The notes under the pieces were generated by a model. That model worked only from the letters and a program-made list of their open reading frames with translations, did not search any database and was not told the DNA's origin. From Sphingomonadaceae bacterium (lineage in GTDB: Bacteria > Pseudomonadota > Alphaproteobacteria > Sphingomonadales > Sphingomonadaceae), in NCBI GenBank assembly GCA_947453945.1, contig CANGJB010000001.1, forward strand, positions 1-64,000: a DNA stretch of 64,000 nt. The letters run 5' to 3'. Both the position numbers and the translations under genes were made by a program. Within the stretch, counting starts at the first letter, position 1, and every line of letters starts with the position of its first letter. Below are positions 9,105-18,213 of this stretch, piece after piece.

Positions 9105-9326
9105 CCTTCTGCGTTCGTCACGCTGTCAGAGACGGTAGGGATTGTGGACCGGGTAACAGGGGGGGCGAACCCGGTCGGATCCGTCTTGACCCCCTCCTTC
9201 TAGGACCCCGCCGCTTGCTGGCGGATGAACGTACATGTCAGGGATGCATCCAATTGGTCGCAAATTGTCGCAAAATGGCCCTTGCCCGAAGGTGCGGCGA
9301 CGGACGGAGCCCTTCTTGCGACCGGA
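9105..9326 (-). other. structured non-coding stretch after lolA; possible small RNA or long 3' UTR
   Basis: 222 bases between the lolA stop and the strong terminator. No convincing ORF. On the minus strand it can form a stem of accgggt (9148-9154) with acccggt (9169-9175), and a smaller GC stem near 9207-9224. A repeated TTGCGAC pair lies near 9258-9276. The distance from lolA to its terminator is long for a simple 3' UTR. I see no family match, so an sRNA is only a possibility. Confidence 0.3.
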
Positions 9327-10013
9327 TTACTTGCGGCCGGTCGTGCGCGGATCGTTCCAGCGGAAAATGTTGGCCGGCAGGGCAAGGCCATAGCGTTGAT
9401 TCGAGAGCCGCACGGTTGTGCGCCGGTTCTGCGAATCGAGCGCGACCCAGCTGTTGAGTTCCAGTCCACCCGGCGCGCCGGGCTTCTTCAGCATGATCAT
9501 GGTGATCGAGCCGTATTCGGGATGGCGCGGATCGCGCACATCCATGCTCACCACATCGGGATGGCCGGTGGGCGTGAGCGTGGCATAGCGCGCCACGTCC
9601 TTGTTCGGATCGAGCAGAGCGCCCAGCGGGCTGTTGCGGATCGGCCAGCGTTGCACCTGCCGCACTTCGTAGTCGATCATGGTCAGCGCCGATCCGTCGG
9701 AAACGATCAGCAGCGGCACGCCCGGTTGATACTGAAAGCGGATCTTCCCGGGACGCTGCAGAGTCAGCACACCGGAAAGGCGCTGCCCGTTGCGATCGGT
9801 CTGGACGAAATCGGCCTGCAGCGTCGAGATTGCGCGCAAGGCGGCAACGGCTTGCTCGACTTGCGGGTTGACCGCAGGCGCAGGCGCTTCGGGCGCGGCT
9901 ACGGCAGCCACAGAAGAAGCCGCCAGCGCCATCAGCGCGGCGGCCAGAATGGATCGGGAGAAGGAAAGCCGCTTGGGAAGGGCTTTGGAGGCAGGGGTGC
10001 GCATCATGGTCAT
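9327..10013 (-). CDS. lolA: outer-membrane lipoprotein carrier protein LolA
   Basis: Periplasmic chaperone carrying lipoproteins from LolCDE to LolB. The N-terminus is a signal peptide (about residues 1-40: basic 'KALPKRLSFSR', hydrophobic 'SILAAALMALAASS', cleavage near AVAAPEAP). The mature part has LolA features: 'LQADFVQTDRNGQRLSG', 'PGKIRFQY', 'SDGSALTMID' and a C-terminal 'PANIFRWNDPR'. I chose the ATG at 10013 ('MTMMRTP'); the longer frame to 10142 overlaps rpmG and codes Arg-rich sequence. About 228 residues. It may share a transcript with rpmG upstream. Confidence 0.85.
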   Translation of the reverse strand: MTMMRTPASKALPKRLSFSRSILAAALMALAASSVAAVAAPEAPAPAVNPQVEQAVAALRAISTLQADFVQTDRNGQRLSGVLTLQRPGKIRFQYQPGVPLLIVSDGSALTMIDYEVRQVQRWPIRNSPLGALLDPNKDVARYATLTPTGHPDVVSMDVRDPRHPEYGSITMIMLKKPGAPGGLELNSWVALDSQNRRTTVRLSNQRYGLALPANIFRWNDPRTTGRK

Positions 10014-10089
10014 CCCCCAGCCTTTGCCCTCAGCGCATTGAACCCGGCGTGAAACCCATATCAGGTCATGCGCCGGGGCCATAAGCCGC

Positions 10090-10257
10090 TTACTTGATCT
10101 TGGCTTCCTTGAACTCGACATGCTTGCGCACCACCGGGTCATACTTGCGGAACACCATCTTCTCGGTGGTGTTGCGCGGGTTCTTCTTCGTCACATAGAA
10201 GAAGCCGGTGTCGGCGGTCGAGACCAGGCGAATCTTGACGGTAGTGGGCTTGGCCAT
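10090..10257 (-). CDS. rpmG: 50S ribosomal protein L33
   Basis: A 55-residue ribosomal protein, read directly from the complement: it starts '[18 protein letters not shown]', continues '[16 protein letters not shown]' and ends '[10 protein letters not shown]'. This is the cysteine-free (zinc-independent) form of L33. ATG at 10257, TAA at 10090-10092. It lies between ppk2 and lolA on the same strand. A 115-base gap to ppk2 probably holds its promoter. Confidence 0.95.
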   Translation of the reverse strand: MAKPTTVKIRLVSTADTGFFYVTKKNPRNTTEKMVFRKYDPVVRKHVEFKEAKIK

Positions 10258-10372
10258 GACTTTATCCTGAAACTTTGCACCAGAACCATTTGGCGCGCGT
10301 AAAAATGAATGGGGCGGCGCGTCGCCACGCCGCCAGACAGGGGCCGGTCGTTGTGAGCGAATCGTGCAAAAG

Positions 10373-11170
10373 TCAAGTCTTGGGAAACGGTGGCAGCGGT
10401 TTCAGCACACTGAAGTGCTCGCTGGCGGGCGGCTCGGCCAGCGGCGGCAGGTCGGGCACTGTCTGTTCCACTTTCTTCACCGGCAGCCGGTCCAGCAGAT
10501 CGCGCACCAGAGTCAGCCGGCCCCGGCGCTGGTCGTTGAAATCTATGAGGGTCCACGGCGCGTGCTTTGAATGCGTCGCTTCCAGCATCGCCTCGCGCGC
10601 CTCGGTATAGGCGCGGTACTTGCCGCGAGCGGCCACGTCGATCGGGGAAATCTTCCAGCGCTTGGCCGGATCATCGCGCCGCTCGGCAAGGCGCTCCTCC
10701 TGCTCCGCCTGATCGCAGGTTAGCCAGTATTTGAACAAATGCAGCCCGTCATCGATCAGCATCCGCTCGAATGTGGGCACCGCCTCCAGAAACGCTGAAA
10801 CCTGCGCAGTGGTGGCGAAGCCCATCACCTTCTCCACCCCGGCGCGGTTGTACCAGCTGCGGTCGAACAGCACGATCTCGCCGCCCGCTGGCAAGTGCGG
10901 CACATAGCGCTGAAAGTACCACTGCGCTTTCTCGCGCTCCGTCGGCGCGGGCAGGGCCACGGTGCGCACCTGGCGGGGGTTGAGCTGCTGCGAGATCGCG
11001 TTGATCGCGCCGGTCTTGCCCGCCGTATCTCGCCCTTCGAGGATCACCAGCACCCGCGCGCCAGACTGGTTGGCCCACCCGGCCATCGCAGAAAGCTCGT
11101 CCTGCATCGCCTCCAGCGCCGCTTCATAGTCCTTTCGGCCCAACGCGTCCTTTCGGCCATCCTTGCTCAC
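10373..11170 (-). CDS. ppk2: polyphosphate kinase 2 (PPK2 class I)
   Basis: Transfers phosphate between polyphosphate and nucleoside diphosphates (ADP or GDP). The single P-loop kinase-like domain carries the Walker A motif '[12 protein letters not shown]' near residue 45, the '[12 protein letters not shown]' Walker B/lid block and '[15 protein letters not shown]'. 265 residues fit a class I one-domain enzyme. Start: GTG 11170 has a good ribosome site (gagagga six bases upstream) and gives '[16 protein letters not shown]'. The frame is open to 11239 but without a ribosome site. It is divergent from phhA, sharing a 135-base promoter region. Confidence 0.9.
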   Translation of the reverse strand: MSKDGRKDALGRKDYEAALEAMQDELSAMAGWANQSGARVLVILEGRDTAGKTGAINAISQQLNPRQVRTVALPAPTEREKAQWYFQRYVPHLPAGGEIVLFDRSWYNRAGVEKVMGFATTAQVSAFLEAVPTFERMLIDDGLHLFKYWLTCDQAEQEERLAERRDDPAKRWKISPIDVAARGKYRAYTEAREAMLEATHSKHAPWTLIDFNDQRRGRLTLVRDLLDRLPVKKVEQTVPDLPPLAEPPASEHFSVLKPLPPFPKT

Positions 11171-11305
11171 GCTGCATCCTCTCGGTGGTGGTGGGTGAGA
11201 GTGTCGCACCACCGCCGCTTTGGCAATCACTGCCCGCACTCACGGCCCGCAATCACTGGCAGTTGTGCGCACGGCTCTGGCTCGCTACAAGTTGCAAACG
11301 AAACC

Positions 11306-12244
11306 ATGTCCGATCCCGCCGCCCTTGATGCCGATTTCACGCGGCTCCCCGATCTGCCTGCCGGCCTGTTCACCGCGCCGCTGCAGCGCCCCGCCCATGT
11401 GGGCGAAGACTGGGTGGAGCCGCGCCAGACCGCATACTCAGCCGAAGAGCACCGCGTGTGGGACGATCTTTTCGCCCGCCAGATGGAAGTGCTGCCCGGC
11501 CGCGCTGCCAGCGCCTTCCTTGCCGGGCTCGAACGACTCGATCTCGCGCGCGGCGGCGTGCCCGAATTCGCGCGGCTATCGGCAGAGCTTGGCGCGCTGA
11601 CGGGCTGGAGCATTGTGCCGGTGCCGATGCTGATACCCGATCACGTGTTCTTCTGGCACCTCGCCAATCGGCGCTTCCCAGCGGGCAACTTCATTCGCAC
11701 CCGCGCCGCGTTCGACTATATCGAGGAGCCTGATGTGTTCCACGATGTGTTCGGCCACGTGCCGATGCTCACCGATCCGGTCTTTGCCGATTACATGCAG
11801 GAATATGGCCGCGCCGGATGGAAGGCGATGCGCCACAACCGGCTCAAATCGCTTGGCGCGCTTTACTGGTATACGGTCGAGTTCGGGCTGGTGATGGAGC
11901 CGGAAGGCCTCCGGGCCTACGGCGCGGGCATTCTCTCCGGCCCGGCCGAGGCGGTGTTCGCGCTTGAGGCCGCCTCGCCCAACCGCCTGTTCCTCAATGT
12001 CGACCGGGTGATGCGCACCGATTATGTGATCGACGATCTCCAGCCGACGTACTTCGTGATCGAAAGCTTCGCCGATCTCTACCGCCAAACGGTGGAGCGC
12101 GATTTCGACCGGCTCTATCGCGGGCTGGGGGCGGGCTTCAGCTATGCGAACAGCGCGGTGATCGATGTCGATAATGTGCTGCACCGAGGCACGCTGGAAT
12201 ACCACTTGCGCGGCGGGCGGGGGAGCGGGGCATTGCCGGTTTAG
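11306..12244 (+). CDS. phhA: phenylalanine-4-hydroxylase
   Basis: Iron- and pterin-dependent monooxygenase turning phenylalanine into tyrosine. The 312-residue protein has the bacterial single-domain form. The iron ligands are visible in 'FHDVFGHVPML' (two His) and the Glu in 'YTVEFGLV'. 'PDHVFFWHLANRRFP' and 'EEPDVFHD' are typical neighbouring blocks. The start ATG 11306 ('MSDPAALDAD') follows the divergent promoter gap; the longer frame to 10895 is antisense to ppk2. No pterin recycling gene (phhB) is adjacent. Confidence 0.94.
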   Translation: MSDPAALDADFTRLPDLPAGLFTAPLQRPAHVGEDWVEPRQTAYSAEEHRVWDDLFARQMEVLPGRAASAFLAGLERLDLARGGVPEFARLSAELGALTGWSIVPVPMLIPDHVFFWHLANRRFPAGNFIRTRAAFDYIEEPDVFHDVFGHVPMLTDPVFADYMQEYGRAGWKAMRHNRLKSLGALYWYTVEFGLVMEPEGLRAYGAGILSGPAEAVFALEAASPNRLFLNVDRVMRTDYVIDDLQPTYFVIESFADLYRQTVERDFDRLYRGLGAGFSYANSAVIDVDNVLHRGTLEYHLRGGRGSGALPV

Positions 12245-12347
12245 AAACTACTGTGCGGGTCGGCTTGCGGCCATTATCGGCCTATCTAGCCGTTAGACGC
12301 CAAACCGGGTAGCAGTCGTTCAAGTTGGGACTTGGAAGGCTGAATCG

Positions 12348-12629
12348 GTGACCACAGCAAAACGGACCGCGTTAAAAGTTGCTAAGACGGTCTCTATTTT
12401 GGCGTTCGCCGCTGCGCTGTTTGGGCTATTTTTCTTTGGTAATTATCTAATGATTGAGGGGCATCGGCCTTACTACAAAGTGTTGGATCATGGCTTCGTC
12501 TATCCAATTCCGGGTAAGGGCGGGAGCATATACGTTTCAATGGTCGATCTTGAAACTTTGATTGGCCTGATTGCGACAGCGTTGATCAGCATGATTTGTG
12601 CAAACCGAATCGATAATGCTCTTAGCTAG
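12348..12629 (+). CDS. small membrane protein, unknown
   Basis: A 93-residue protein, not recognised. It starts at GTG 12348 with a good ribosome site (ggaagg, 8 bases upstream). Two membrane segments are seen: 'VSILAFAAALFGLFFFGNYL' (about residues 15-34) and 'LETLIGLIATALISMICA' (about 68-85), separated by a loop with 'HRPYYKVLDHGFVYPIPGKG'. Its DNA is clearly more A/T-rich than its neighbours, suggesting recent transfer. It sits just before the GIY-YIG repeat unit. Confidence 0.5.
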   Translation: MTTAKRTALKVAKTVSILAFAAALFGLFFFGNYLMIEGHRPYYKVLDHGFVYPIPGKGGSIYVSMVDLETLIGLIATALISMICANRIDNALS

Positions 12630-12743
12630 CCACGATAGGGGCCGACAATGGCTCCTTTGCTGCCTTTTGCCACCAAAAGCCGCCCTTCTGCTTGCCACCA
12701 CTTCCAGTCATCACGGCTCACCAAATCGCCACCGAAAACCCAT

Positions 12744-12774
12744 CGTCGCCCCGTGCTTGACACGGGGCTTGGCT
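12744..12774. repeat. 31-bp inverted repeat, left copy
   Basis: Contains the palindrome ccccgtgcttgacacgggg. Overlaps the stop codon of the GIY-YIG gene (12773-12775). Confidence 0.85.
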
Positions 12775-13099
12775 ACCTTTCGGCGTCGCCATCCGGCGCT
12801 GCCCCCGCCGGATACCACTTGCCCCACAGGTCCAGCCAGTCAGGATTGTCCGCCTCGATCAGAGCGAATTTCCATTCCCGGCGCCATTTCTTGACGAGCT
12901 TTTCCCGTGCGATGGCAAGTTCGATTTCCTCGTGCCGTTCGGCGTAGACCAGCCTTGTCTTGCCGAAGTCCATTACGTGGATCGAGCCTTCACCTTCCCG
13001 ATGCTGCCAAACGCGCCGGATCAGATCGGAGGTGACGCCGACATATGTCCCGCCGCGGTAGCGGTTCGCCATGATGTAGACCCAGCCGCCCTTCTCCAT
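12773..13099 (-). CDS. GIY-YIG nuclease family protein
   Basis: 108-residue single-domain GIY-YIG protein. The signature is 'GGWVYIMANRYRGGTYVGVTSDLIRRVWQHRE' in two parts: VYI (residues 7-9) and YVGVTS (about 19-24), with the catalytic Arg in 'RRVWQHR' and the Glu in 'AIAREKLVKKW'. This is the small family often found as solitary genes in alphaproteobacteria; its job is not established. The C-terminus 'GDAER' runs into the left inverted repeat, which supplies the stop codon. The gene and its repeats appear to travel as one unit. Confidence 0.85.
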   Translation of the reverse strand: MEKGGWVYIMANRYRGGTYVGVTSDLIRRVWQHREGEGSIHVMDFGKTRLVYAERHEEIELAIAREKLVKKWRREWKFALIEADNPDWLDLWGKWYPAGAAPDGDAER

Positions 13100-13133
13100 C
13101 GCTTCCTCATGCCAAACGCAAGGCTGCGTGGGA

Positions 13134-13164
13134 AGCCAAGCCCCGTGTCAAGCACGGGGCGACG
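13134..13164. repeat. 31-bp inverted repeat, right copy
   Basis: Exact reverse complement of 12744-12774. Lies 35 bases upstream of the GIY-YIG start and so also covers its promoter region. Confidence 0.85.
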
Positions 13165-13238
13165 GACTGGGTGTTTGCAGAGACGTCCGCTTCCCACCAG
13201 CTCTCGCCGTTCAGACCCGTGAGACCACGCCCCAAACC

Positions 13239-14051
13239 TCACACCCAGAACAACCACACCAGCCCCAGCGCGCCAATCACAATCCGGTAAATCGCAAACG
13301 GCGCAAAGCCGCTCTTGCTGACAAAGCCGATGAAGAACTTGATCACGATCAGCGAGACGACGAACGACACGACCGAGCCAATCGCAATCTCGGTAAAACC
13401 GACCTGACCCGTGCCCGCTGCCAGTTCGCTGCGGTGGTCCCATAATTGCTTCACCGTCGCGCCGAACATCGTCGGCACCGCGAGGAAGAAGCTGAATTCC
13501 GCCGCAGTGCGCCGGTTCTCGCCCAAAGTCAGCGCCCCCATGATCGTCGCGCCCGAGCGGGAAACGCCGGGGATCACCGCGATGCACTGCATCATGCCGA
13601 TCTTGATCGCCTGCGAAAGCGGCATCTGCCCCACAGGCCGGTACGTCTGGTGCGAAACCAGCCGCTCCACCGCCAGGATCACGAAGCCCCCCACGATCAG
13701 CGCGAAGCACACCACCACCGGGTTCTCCAGCAGCCCGTCGATCTTCGATTTGAATAGCACGCCCACGATGGCCGCAGGAATGAACGCCGCCAGCACATTG
13801 CGGATGAACGCCAACGATTCGCGCTCCCGGCGTAGCGCGCCTAGCGCCACATCGGCAAACGTGCGCCAATAGAGCACCACCACCGCCATCACAGCCGGCA
13901 GCTGGATCACCACGTTGAACACTTCCCACTGCTTGGCATCATAGCCGAACAGTTCGGACGCAAGGATCAGGTGGCCGGTCGAGGAGACGGGGATGAATTC
14001 GGTAAGCCCCTCGACAATGCCGAGGAGGATCGCGGTGATGGTCGTGTCCAT
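13239..14051 (-). CDS. uppP: undecaprenyl-diphosphate phosphatase
   Basis: Inner-membrane enzyme that recycles undecaprenyl pyrophosphate for cell-wall and polysaccharide synthesis; also called BacA. The 270-residue protein has the two family blocks: 'GIVEGLTEFIPVSSTGHLIL' near the N-terminus and 'VIPGVSRSGATIMGAL' near residue 160, both carrying catalytic residues (EGLTE, Arg in SRSG). About seven to eight membrane segments are visible. ATG 14051 is the natural start. The gene is followed by the right-hand GIY-YIG repeat. Confidence 0.95.
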   Translation of the reverse strand: MDTTITAILLGIVEGLTEFIPVSSTGHLILASELFGYDAKQWEVFNVVIQLPAVMAVVVLYWRTFADVALGALRRERESLAFIRNVLAAFIPAAIVGVLFKSKIDGLLENPVVVCFALIVGGFVILAVERLVSHQTYRPVGQMPLSQAIKIGMMQCIAVIPGVSRSGATIMGALTLGENRRTAAEFSFFLAVPTMFGATVKQLWDHRSELAAGTGQVGFTEIAIGSVVSFVVSLIVIKFFIGFVSKSGFAPFAIYRIVIGALGLVWLFWV

Positions 14052-14117
14052 GGCCGGAGGGACTCGCCGCCGCGCCCGCCCATGTCAAGCGTGCCGGCGG
14101 CTTAAACTTTGGTCATC

Positions 14118-16262
14118 TCACCAGATCCGCACGCGCGCCTTGGGCGGCAGATAGAGCTTGTCGCCCGGCTTCACGTTGAACGCCGCGTACCAGGGATCAA
14201 AGTTGCGCACGACAGCGTTGACCCGCGCGTCCGCCAGCGAATGCGGATCGGTCTTCAGCAGCTGGCGGGCAAAGGCTTCGCGCAGCTTCTCGCGCCAGGA
14301 TTGGGCATAGGAGAGGAAGAACCGCTGGTCTCCGGTCAGCCCGTCCAGCACCGGCGCGGGCTTTCCGCCAAGCGAAAGCTTGTAGGCGCTGTAGGCCATC
14401 GAAAGCCCGGCAAGATCGCCGATGTTCTCACCCAGCGTCAGCCGGCCGTTGTGGCAGGTCTTGCCCCCATCGAACGGGCATACCTTGTCATATTGCGCAG
14501 CCAGTTTCGCGCCCAGCACATCGAAGGTCTTGCGGTCCTGCTCGGTCCACCAGTCCTTGAGCGTGCCGGTGCCATCATAGCGCGAGCCTTCATCGTCGAA
14601 GCCGTGGCCGATCTCGTGGCCGATGGTCGCACCCACCCCGCCATAGTTCACCGCCGGGTCTGCCGCCGGGTTGAAATAGGGCGGTTGGAGAAACGCCGCA
14701 GGAAACACGATCTCGTTTGCGGTAGGCTGGTAATAGGCGTTCACGGTCTGCGGCGTCATCAGCCACTTGGACCGGTCCACGGGTTTGGCCAGATCGCCCA
14801 GACTGTCCTGCCAGTGCCACCGCTTTGCCTCGATAGCATTGGCAAGCGGCTGGCCCGGCTGGATGGCCATGCCAGCGTACGTCTTGAACGTGTCGGGATA
14901 GCCGATCTTCACCGTGAAGGCGTCCAGCTTGGCCAGCGCAGCCTTGCGCGTTGCCGGGCTCATCCACGCCAGGTTTTTCAGCTTGCCGGCCAGAGCCGCC
15001 CGCAGATTGCCGACCAGTGTGACCATCGCCGCCTTGCTCGAAGGCGGGAAATGCTGCTCGACATAGGTCTTGCCGATGGCCTCGCCCATCTGGCCCTGCA
15101 CTGCCGTAAGCGCGCGCTGCCAGCGCTGGCGGTCGCGCTCGCGGCCCTGCAGGGTCTTGCCGTAGAACGCGAAGCGCGCGGCATCGACATCGCTGGGCAG
15201 CACCGATGCGTTGTCCATCAGGAAGTGCGCCGCGCTCCAGGCCTGCAAAGTTGCAAGGTCCTCCTCGCCCAGCAGCCGGACCAGCGCGGGATAGCCCCCG
15301 CCCAGCTTGGCGAGGTCTTCCTTGCTCACCCCCAGCTTGGCTGCCTTCTCGGCGTTCGGCAGGATTTCAGCGACGATGAACGACTTGGACTGGCCAAGGC
15401 CACTGCCTTCCAGTAGCGGCGCGACCGGGAACGCCCCGCCCATCGCCAGAAGCTCCTCGCGCGAGACGCGGTTGACGGTGAGCAGCGGATTGCGCTGCAT
15501 TGCCTTGTCCCAATCGAGCACGGCGATCTTGCGCTCGAACGCATAGACCTTTGCCGCCGTGCCCGCCGGATCGGCATAGCCTGCCTTGCCCAGCATGAAG
15601 GCCACCAGTTCGCGGTACTTGCCCTGCAGCTCGCGGTTGCGCGCATTGTCGACAAGGTAATAGTCGCGGTCGGGCATCCCGAGACCGCCCACATCGGTAT
15701 AGGCTGCGTTGGCTCCCGGGTTTTCGGCATCGATCTGCACGTCGAACGCGATGGGCGAGGGATAGCCGGGCGCTGCGAACAGCGCGGCCAGATCAGCGCG
15801 GGTCTGTGCCGCCCGGATCCTGTCGAGATAGGGCTGGGCAGGGGCCATCCCGGCGGCATCGATGGCGCTCTGATCGAGGAAGGCGCGGTAGCTGTCGGCG
15901 ATGCGCTGCCCGTCGCTGCCCGCCGCCTGCGGGCTTGCGGCCAGGGTGCCTACGATCTGCTTCACGGCCTGCTCTGCACCCAGCACCAGCGCCAGCGCCA
16001 CACCGCTATAGGAATACTGCGGCGGGATCGCCTCGGTGCGGCCCCACTTGCCGTTCACATAAGCGAAGAAGTCATCGCCCGGCCTAACCGCAAGATCCCG
16101 GTCCGCAGGATCAAGCCCCCAGCCGCCGAAGTGGGGGATGCGATAGCCGTCGATGGTCGCCGCCGGCGCCGCGCCGGTAACGGCTTCATCGGCATGGGCC
16201 GGCGCGCCGCTGAACGCGAACAGGGACACAGCAGCAAGAGCACTGGCAAGACGTCTGGTCAT
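14118..16262 (-). CDS. M13 family metallopeptidase (neprilysin/PepO-like)
   Basis: Zinc metallopeptidase, exported. From ATG 16262 the 714-residue protein begins with a signal peptide ('TRRLASALAAVSLFAFSGAPAHA'). The M13_N domain follows, then the catalytic domain with 'GATIGHEIGHGFDDEG' (HExxH zinc site), 'ENIGDLAGLS' (third ligand, ExxxD) and the C-terminal 'KARVRIW'. 'NAYYQPTANEIVFPAAFLQ' is the substrate-binding NAYY block. The upstream extension to 16445 lacks family similarity. Likely periplasmic; substrates unknown. Confidence 0.93.
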   Translation of the reverse strand: MTRRLASALAAVSLFAFSGAPAHADEAVTGAAPAATIDGYRIPHFGGWGLDPADRDLAVRPGDDFFAYVNGKWGRTEAIPPQYSYSGVALALVLGAEQAVKQIVGTLAASPQAAGSDGQRIADSYRAFLDQSAIDAAGMAPAQPYLDRIRAAQTRADLAALFAAPGYPSPIAFDVQIDAENPGANAAYTDVGGLGMPDRDYYLVDNARNRELQGKYRELVAFMLGKAGYADPAGTAAKVYAFERKIAVLDWDKAMQRNPLLTVNRVSREELLAMGGAFPVAPLLEGSGLGQSKSFIVAEILPNAEKAAKLGVSKEDLAKLGGGYPALVRLLGEEDLATLQAWSAAHFLMDNASVLPSDVDAARFAFYGKTLQGRERDRQRWQRALTAVQGQMGEAIGKTYVEQHFPPSSKAAMVTLVGNLRAALAGKLKNLAWMSPATRKAALAKLDAFTVKIGYPDTFKTYAGMAIQPGQPLANAIEAKRWHWQDSLGDLAKPVDRSKWLMTPQTVNAYYQPTANEIVFPAAFLQPPYFNPAADPAVNYGGVGATIGHEIGHGFDDEGSRYDGTGTLKDWWTEQDRKTFDVLGAKLAAQYDKVCPFDGGKTCHNGRLTLGENIGDLAGLSMAYSAYKLSLGGKPAPVLDGLTGDQRFFLSYAQSWREKLREAFARQLLKTDPHSLADARVNAVVRNFDPWYAAFNVKPGDKLYLPPKARVRIW

Positions 16263-16401
16263 GGGTCCGGGTATCCATTCGCTGGGCCAGAAGGCGGATT
16301 GTGCCAAAATGGGACAATCTCCTACCTGCCCGCACCGAGCCGCCAAGGGAACCCCCCATCCAGCGCGCCCGACCTTCCAGTCCAATCCTTCAATCGGGCC
16401 G

Positions 16402-18213
16402 TCAGGCCTCCGCGCCGTCGAATTGCAGGCGCGCGAGGCGGGCATAGAGCCCGTCCTGCGCCGAAAGCGCGGTGTGTGTGCCCTGTTCGACGATGCGGCC
16501 CTTGTCCATCACCACGATCCGGTCGGCCGCGCGCACGGTGGCGAGGCGATGCGCGATCACCAGCGTGGTGCGCGCCTTCATCAGCCGGTCGAGCGCGTCC
16601 TGCACCAGTCGCTCGCTTTCGGCGTCGAGCGCGCTGGTCGCTTCATCGAGCAGCAGGATCGGCGCGTCGCGCAGCAGCGCGCGGGCAATCGCGATGCGCT
16701 GGCGCTGCCCGCCCGAAAGCCGCGCGCCGTCCTCGCCGAGGAACGTGTCCAGCCCCTGCGGCAGTTCCTTGAGGAAGGTGGCGGCATTGGCGGCCTCTGC
16801 CGCTTCCCAGATCTGCGCGTCGCTCGCGCCCCAGTTGCCATAGCGCAGGTTGTCGCGCGCAGAGGCGGCAAATAGTACGCCTTCCTGCGGCACCAGCGCC
16901 ATGCGCGCGCGCACTTCGGCGGGATCGGCTTGTGGCAGCGGCACGCCGTCGATCCGCACCATGCCGACGTGGGGATCGTAAAACCGCTCGGCCAGCAGAA
17001 ACAGCGTCGATTTGCCCGCGCCTGAAGGTCCGACAATCGCCACCGTCTCGCCCGGCTCCACCGCCAGCGAAAAGTCTTCAAGCGCCGCCACTTCGGGCCG
17101 GCTGGGATAGCGGAACGAAACGTTCTGGAACGCTAGCTGGCCGCGCGGCGGCTGCGGCAGATGCAGCGGGCGGGCCGGCGCGGTGATCTCGGGCTGTTCG
17201 AGCAGCAGTTCGTTGAGCCGCCCGGCGGCGCCCGCACCGCGCAGCAGATCGCCATAAACTTCGGTCAGCGCGCCCACGGCGCCGGCCACGATGCCGCCTG
17301 TCAGCACGAAAGCGGCAATCGTCCCGCCGCTGATCGAACCGTTGGCCACGGCGGTTGCGCCCTGCCACATCAGCGTGGCAATCCCGCCGAACACCATCAC
17401 AATGACAATCGCGGTCATGATCGAGCGGATCATGATGCGCCGCTTGGCCGCGCCGAAGGTGCGCTCCACGGCTTCGCCAAAGCGTGCCGCCTCGCGCTGT
17501 TCCTGCCCGAAAGCCTGCACCACCTTCATCGCACCCAGCACTTCGCTGATCTGCACGCCGATATCGGCCACGCGGTCCTGGCTGGAGCGCGATGCCGTGC
17601 GCAGGCGTGATCCGAAGAACACGATCGGCCCCACGACCACCGGAATGCCCACCAGCAGCCCGGCGGTCAGCGCCGGGGCCAGCGTGAAGAGATAGGCGAT
17701 CCCGCCCAGCGCCGTGATCGAATTCCTCAGCGCGATCGAAGCAGTTGTGCCCACCACTTGCTCGATGACCGCGGTGTCGGACGTCATGCGCGATGAGATT
17801 TCCTTCGGGCTGTTGCTCTCGAAGAAGCTCGGCGGCATGCGCAGCAGGTTGCCCTGCACTTTGAGCCGGATGTCCGCGACCACGCGTTCGCCCAGCCACG
17901 AGACGAAGTAGAACCGCACCGCGGTGCCCAGTCCCAGGATCACCACCACCAGTAGCAGCCAGCGGAAAGAACTGTTGATCGTCGCGGCATCGGCCCCCTT
18001 GCCGAAGGCCTTGTCGATGATCGACTTGAAGCTGGCCGGAATGGCGATGGTCGCGCCCGATGTGATCAGCAGCGCAGTGATCGCGATGGCCACTTCGCCT
18101 GGATAGGACGCGCCCTCGCGCAGCAGCATGCGCAGCGGGCTCAGCGTACGTGCGGGCCGGGTGGCCGTGTCGTCCTCGACAGCGGGGCCGGTATTTTCGG
18201 GTGTGGCGTCCAT
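16402..18213 (-). CDS. ABC exporter, fused permease and ATPase (MsbA/ABCB type)
   Basis: 603-residue half-transporter. A six-helix transmembrane domain covers about residues 30-330. The nucleotide-binding domain follows with Walker A 'GPSGAGKST', signature 'LSGGQRQR', Walker B 'ILLLDEATSALD' and the His switch 'VIAHRLATV'. It works as a homodimer, exporting lipids, peptides or drugs. Start: ATG 18213 ('MDATPENTGP'); the frame continues to 18327 but that part overlaps the phaZ-like promoter region. It is divergent from the depolymerase gene. Substrate cannot be told. Confidence 0.9.
   Translation of the reverse strand: MDATPENTGPAVEDDTATRPARTLSPLRMLLREGASYPGEVAIAITALLITSGATIAIPASFKSIIDKAFGKGADAATINSSFRWLLLVVVILGLGTAVRFYFVSWLGERVVADIRLKVQGNLLRMPPSFFESNSPKEISSRMTSDTAVIEQVVGTTASIALRNSITALGGIAYLFTLAPALTAGLLVGIPVVVGPIVFFGSRLRTASRSSQDRVADIGVQISEVLGAMKVVQAFGQEQREAARFGEAVERTFGAAKRRIMIRSIMTAIVIVMVFGGIATLMWQGATAVANGSISGGTIAAFVLTGGIVAGAVGALTEVYGDLLRGAGAAGRLNELLLEQPEITAPARPLHLPQPPRGQLAFQNVSFRYPSRPEVAALEDFSLAVEPGETVAIVGPSGAGKSTLFLLAERFYDPHVGMVRIDGVPLPQADPAEVRARMALVPQEGVLFAASARDNLRYGNWGASDAQIWEAAEAANAATFLKELPQGLDTFLGEDGARLSGGQRQRIAIARALLRDAPILLLDEATSALDAESERLVQDALDRLMKARTTLVIAHRLATVRAADRIVVMDKGRIVEQGTHTALSAQDGLYARLARLQFDGAEA

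Larger units (their letters stand above)
12744..13164. mobile_element. 421-bp unit: GIY-YIG gene bounded by perfect 31-bp inverted repeats
   Basis: The left copy (12744-12774) and right copy (13134-13164) are exact reverse complements over 31 bases. Each holds an inner palindrome (ccccgtgc / gcacgggg type with a tga/tca centre). The only gene between them codes a GIY-YIG nuclease, and its stop codon lies inside the left repeat. This looks like a small mobile or repeat-spreading unit. No transposase, and no target-site duplication that I can confirm by eye. Confidence 0.45.

Noticed and set aside
8897..9121. Small minus-strand frame of 74 codons over the lolA/xthA gap
   Set aside because: It runs through the strong terminator hairpin and into xthA; no ribosome site.
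14109..15416. 435-codon open frame antisense to the M13 peptidase
   Set aside because: No motif; the peptidase frame has all its zinc motifs.
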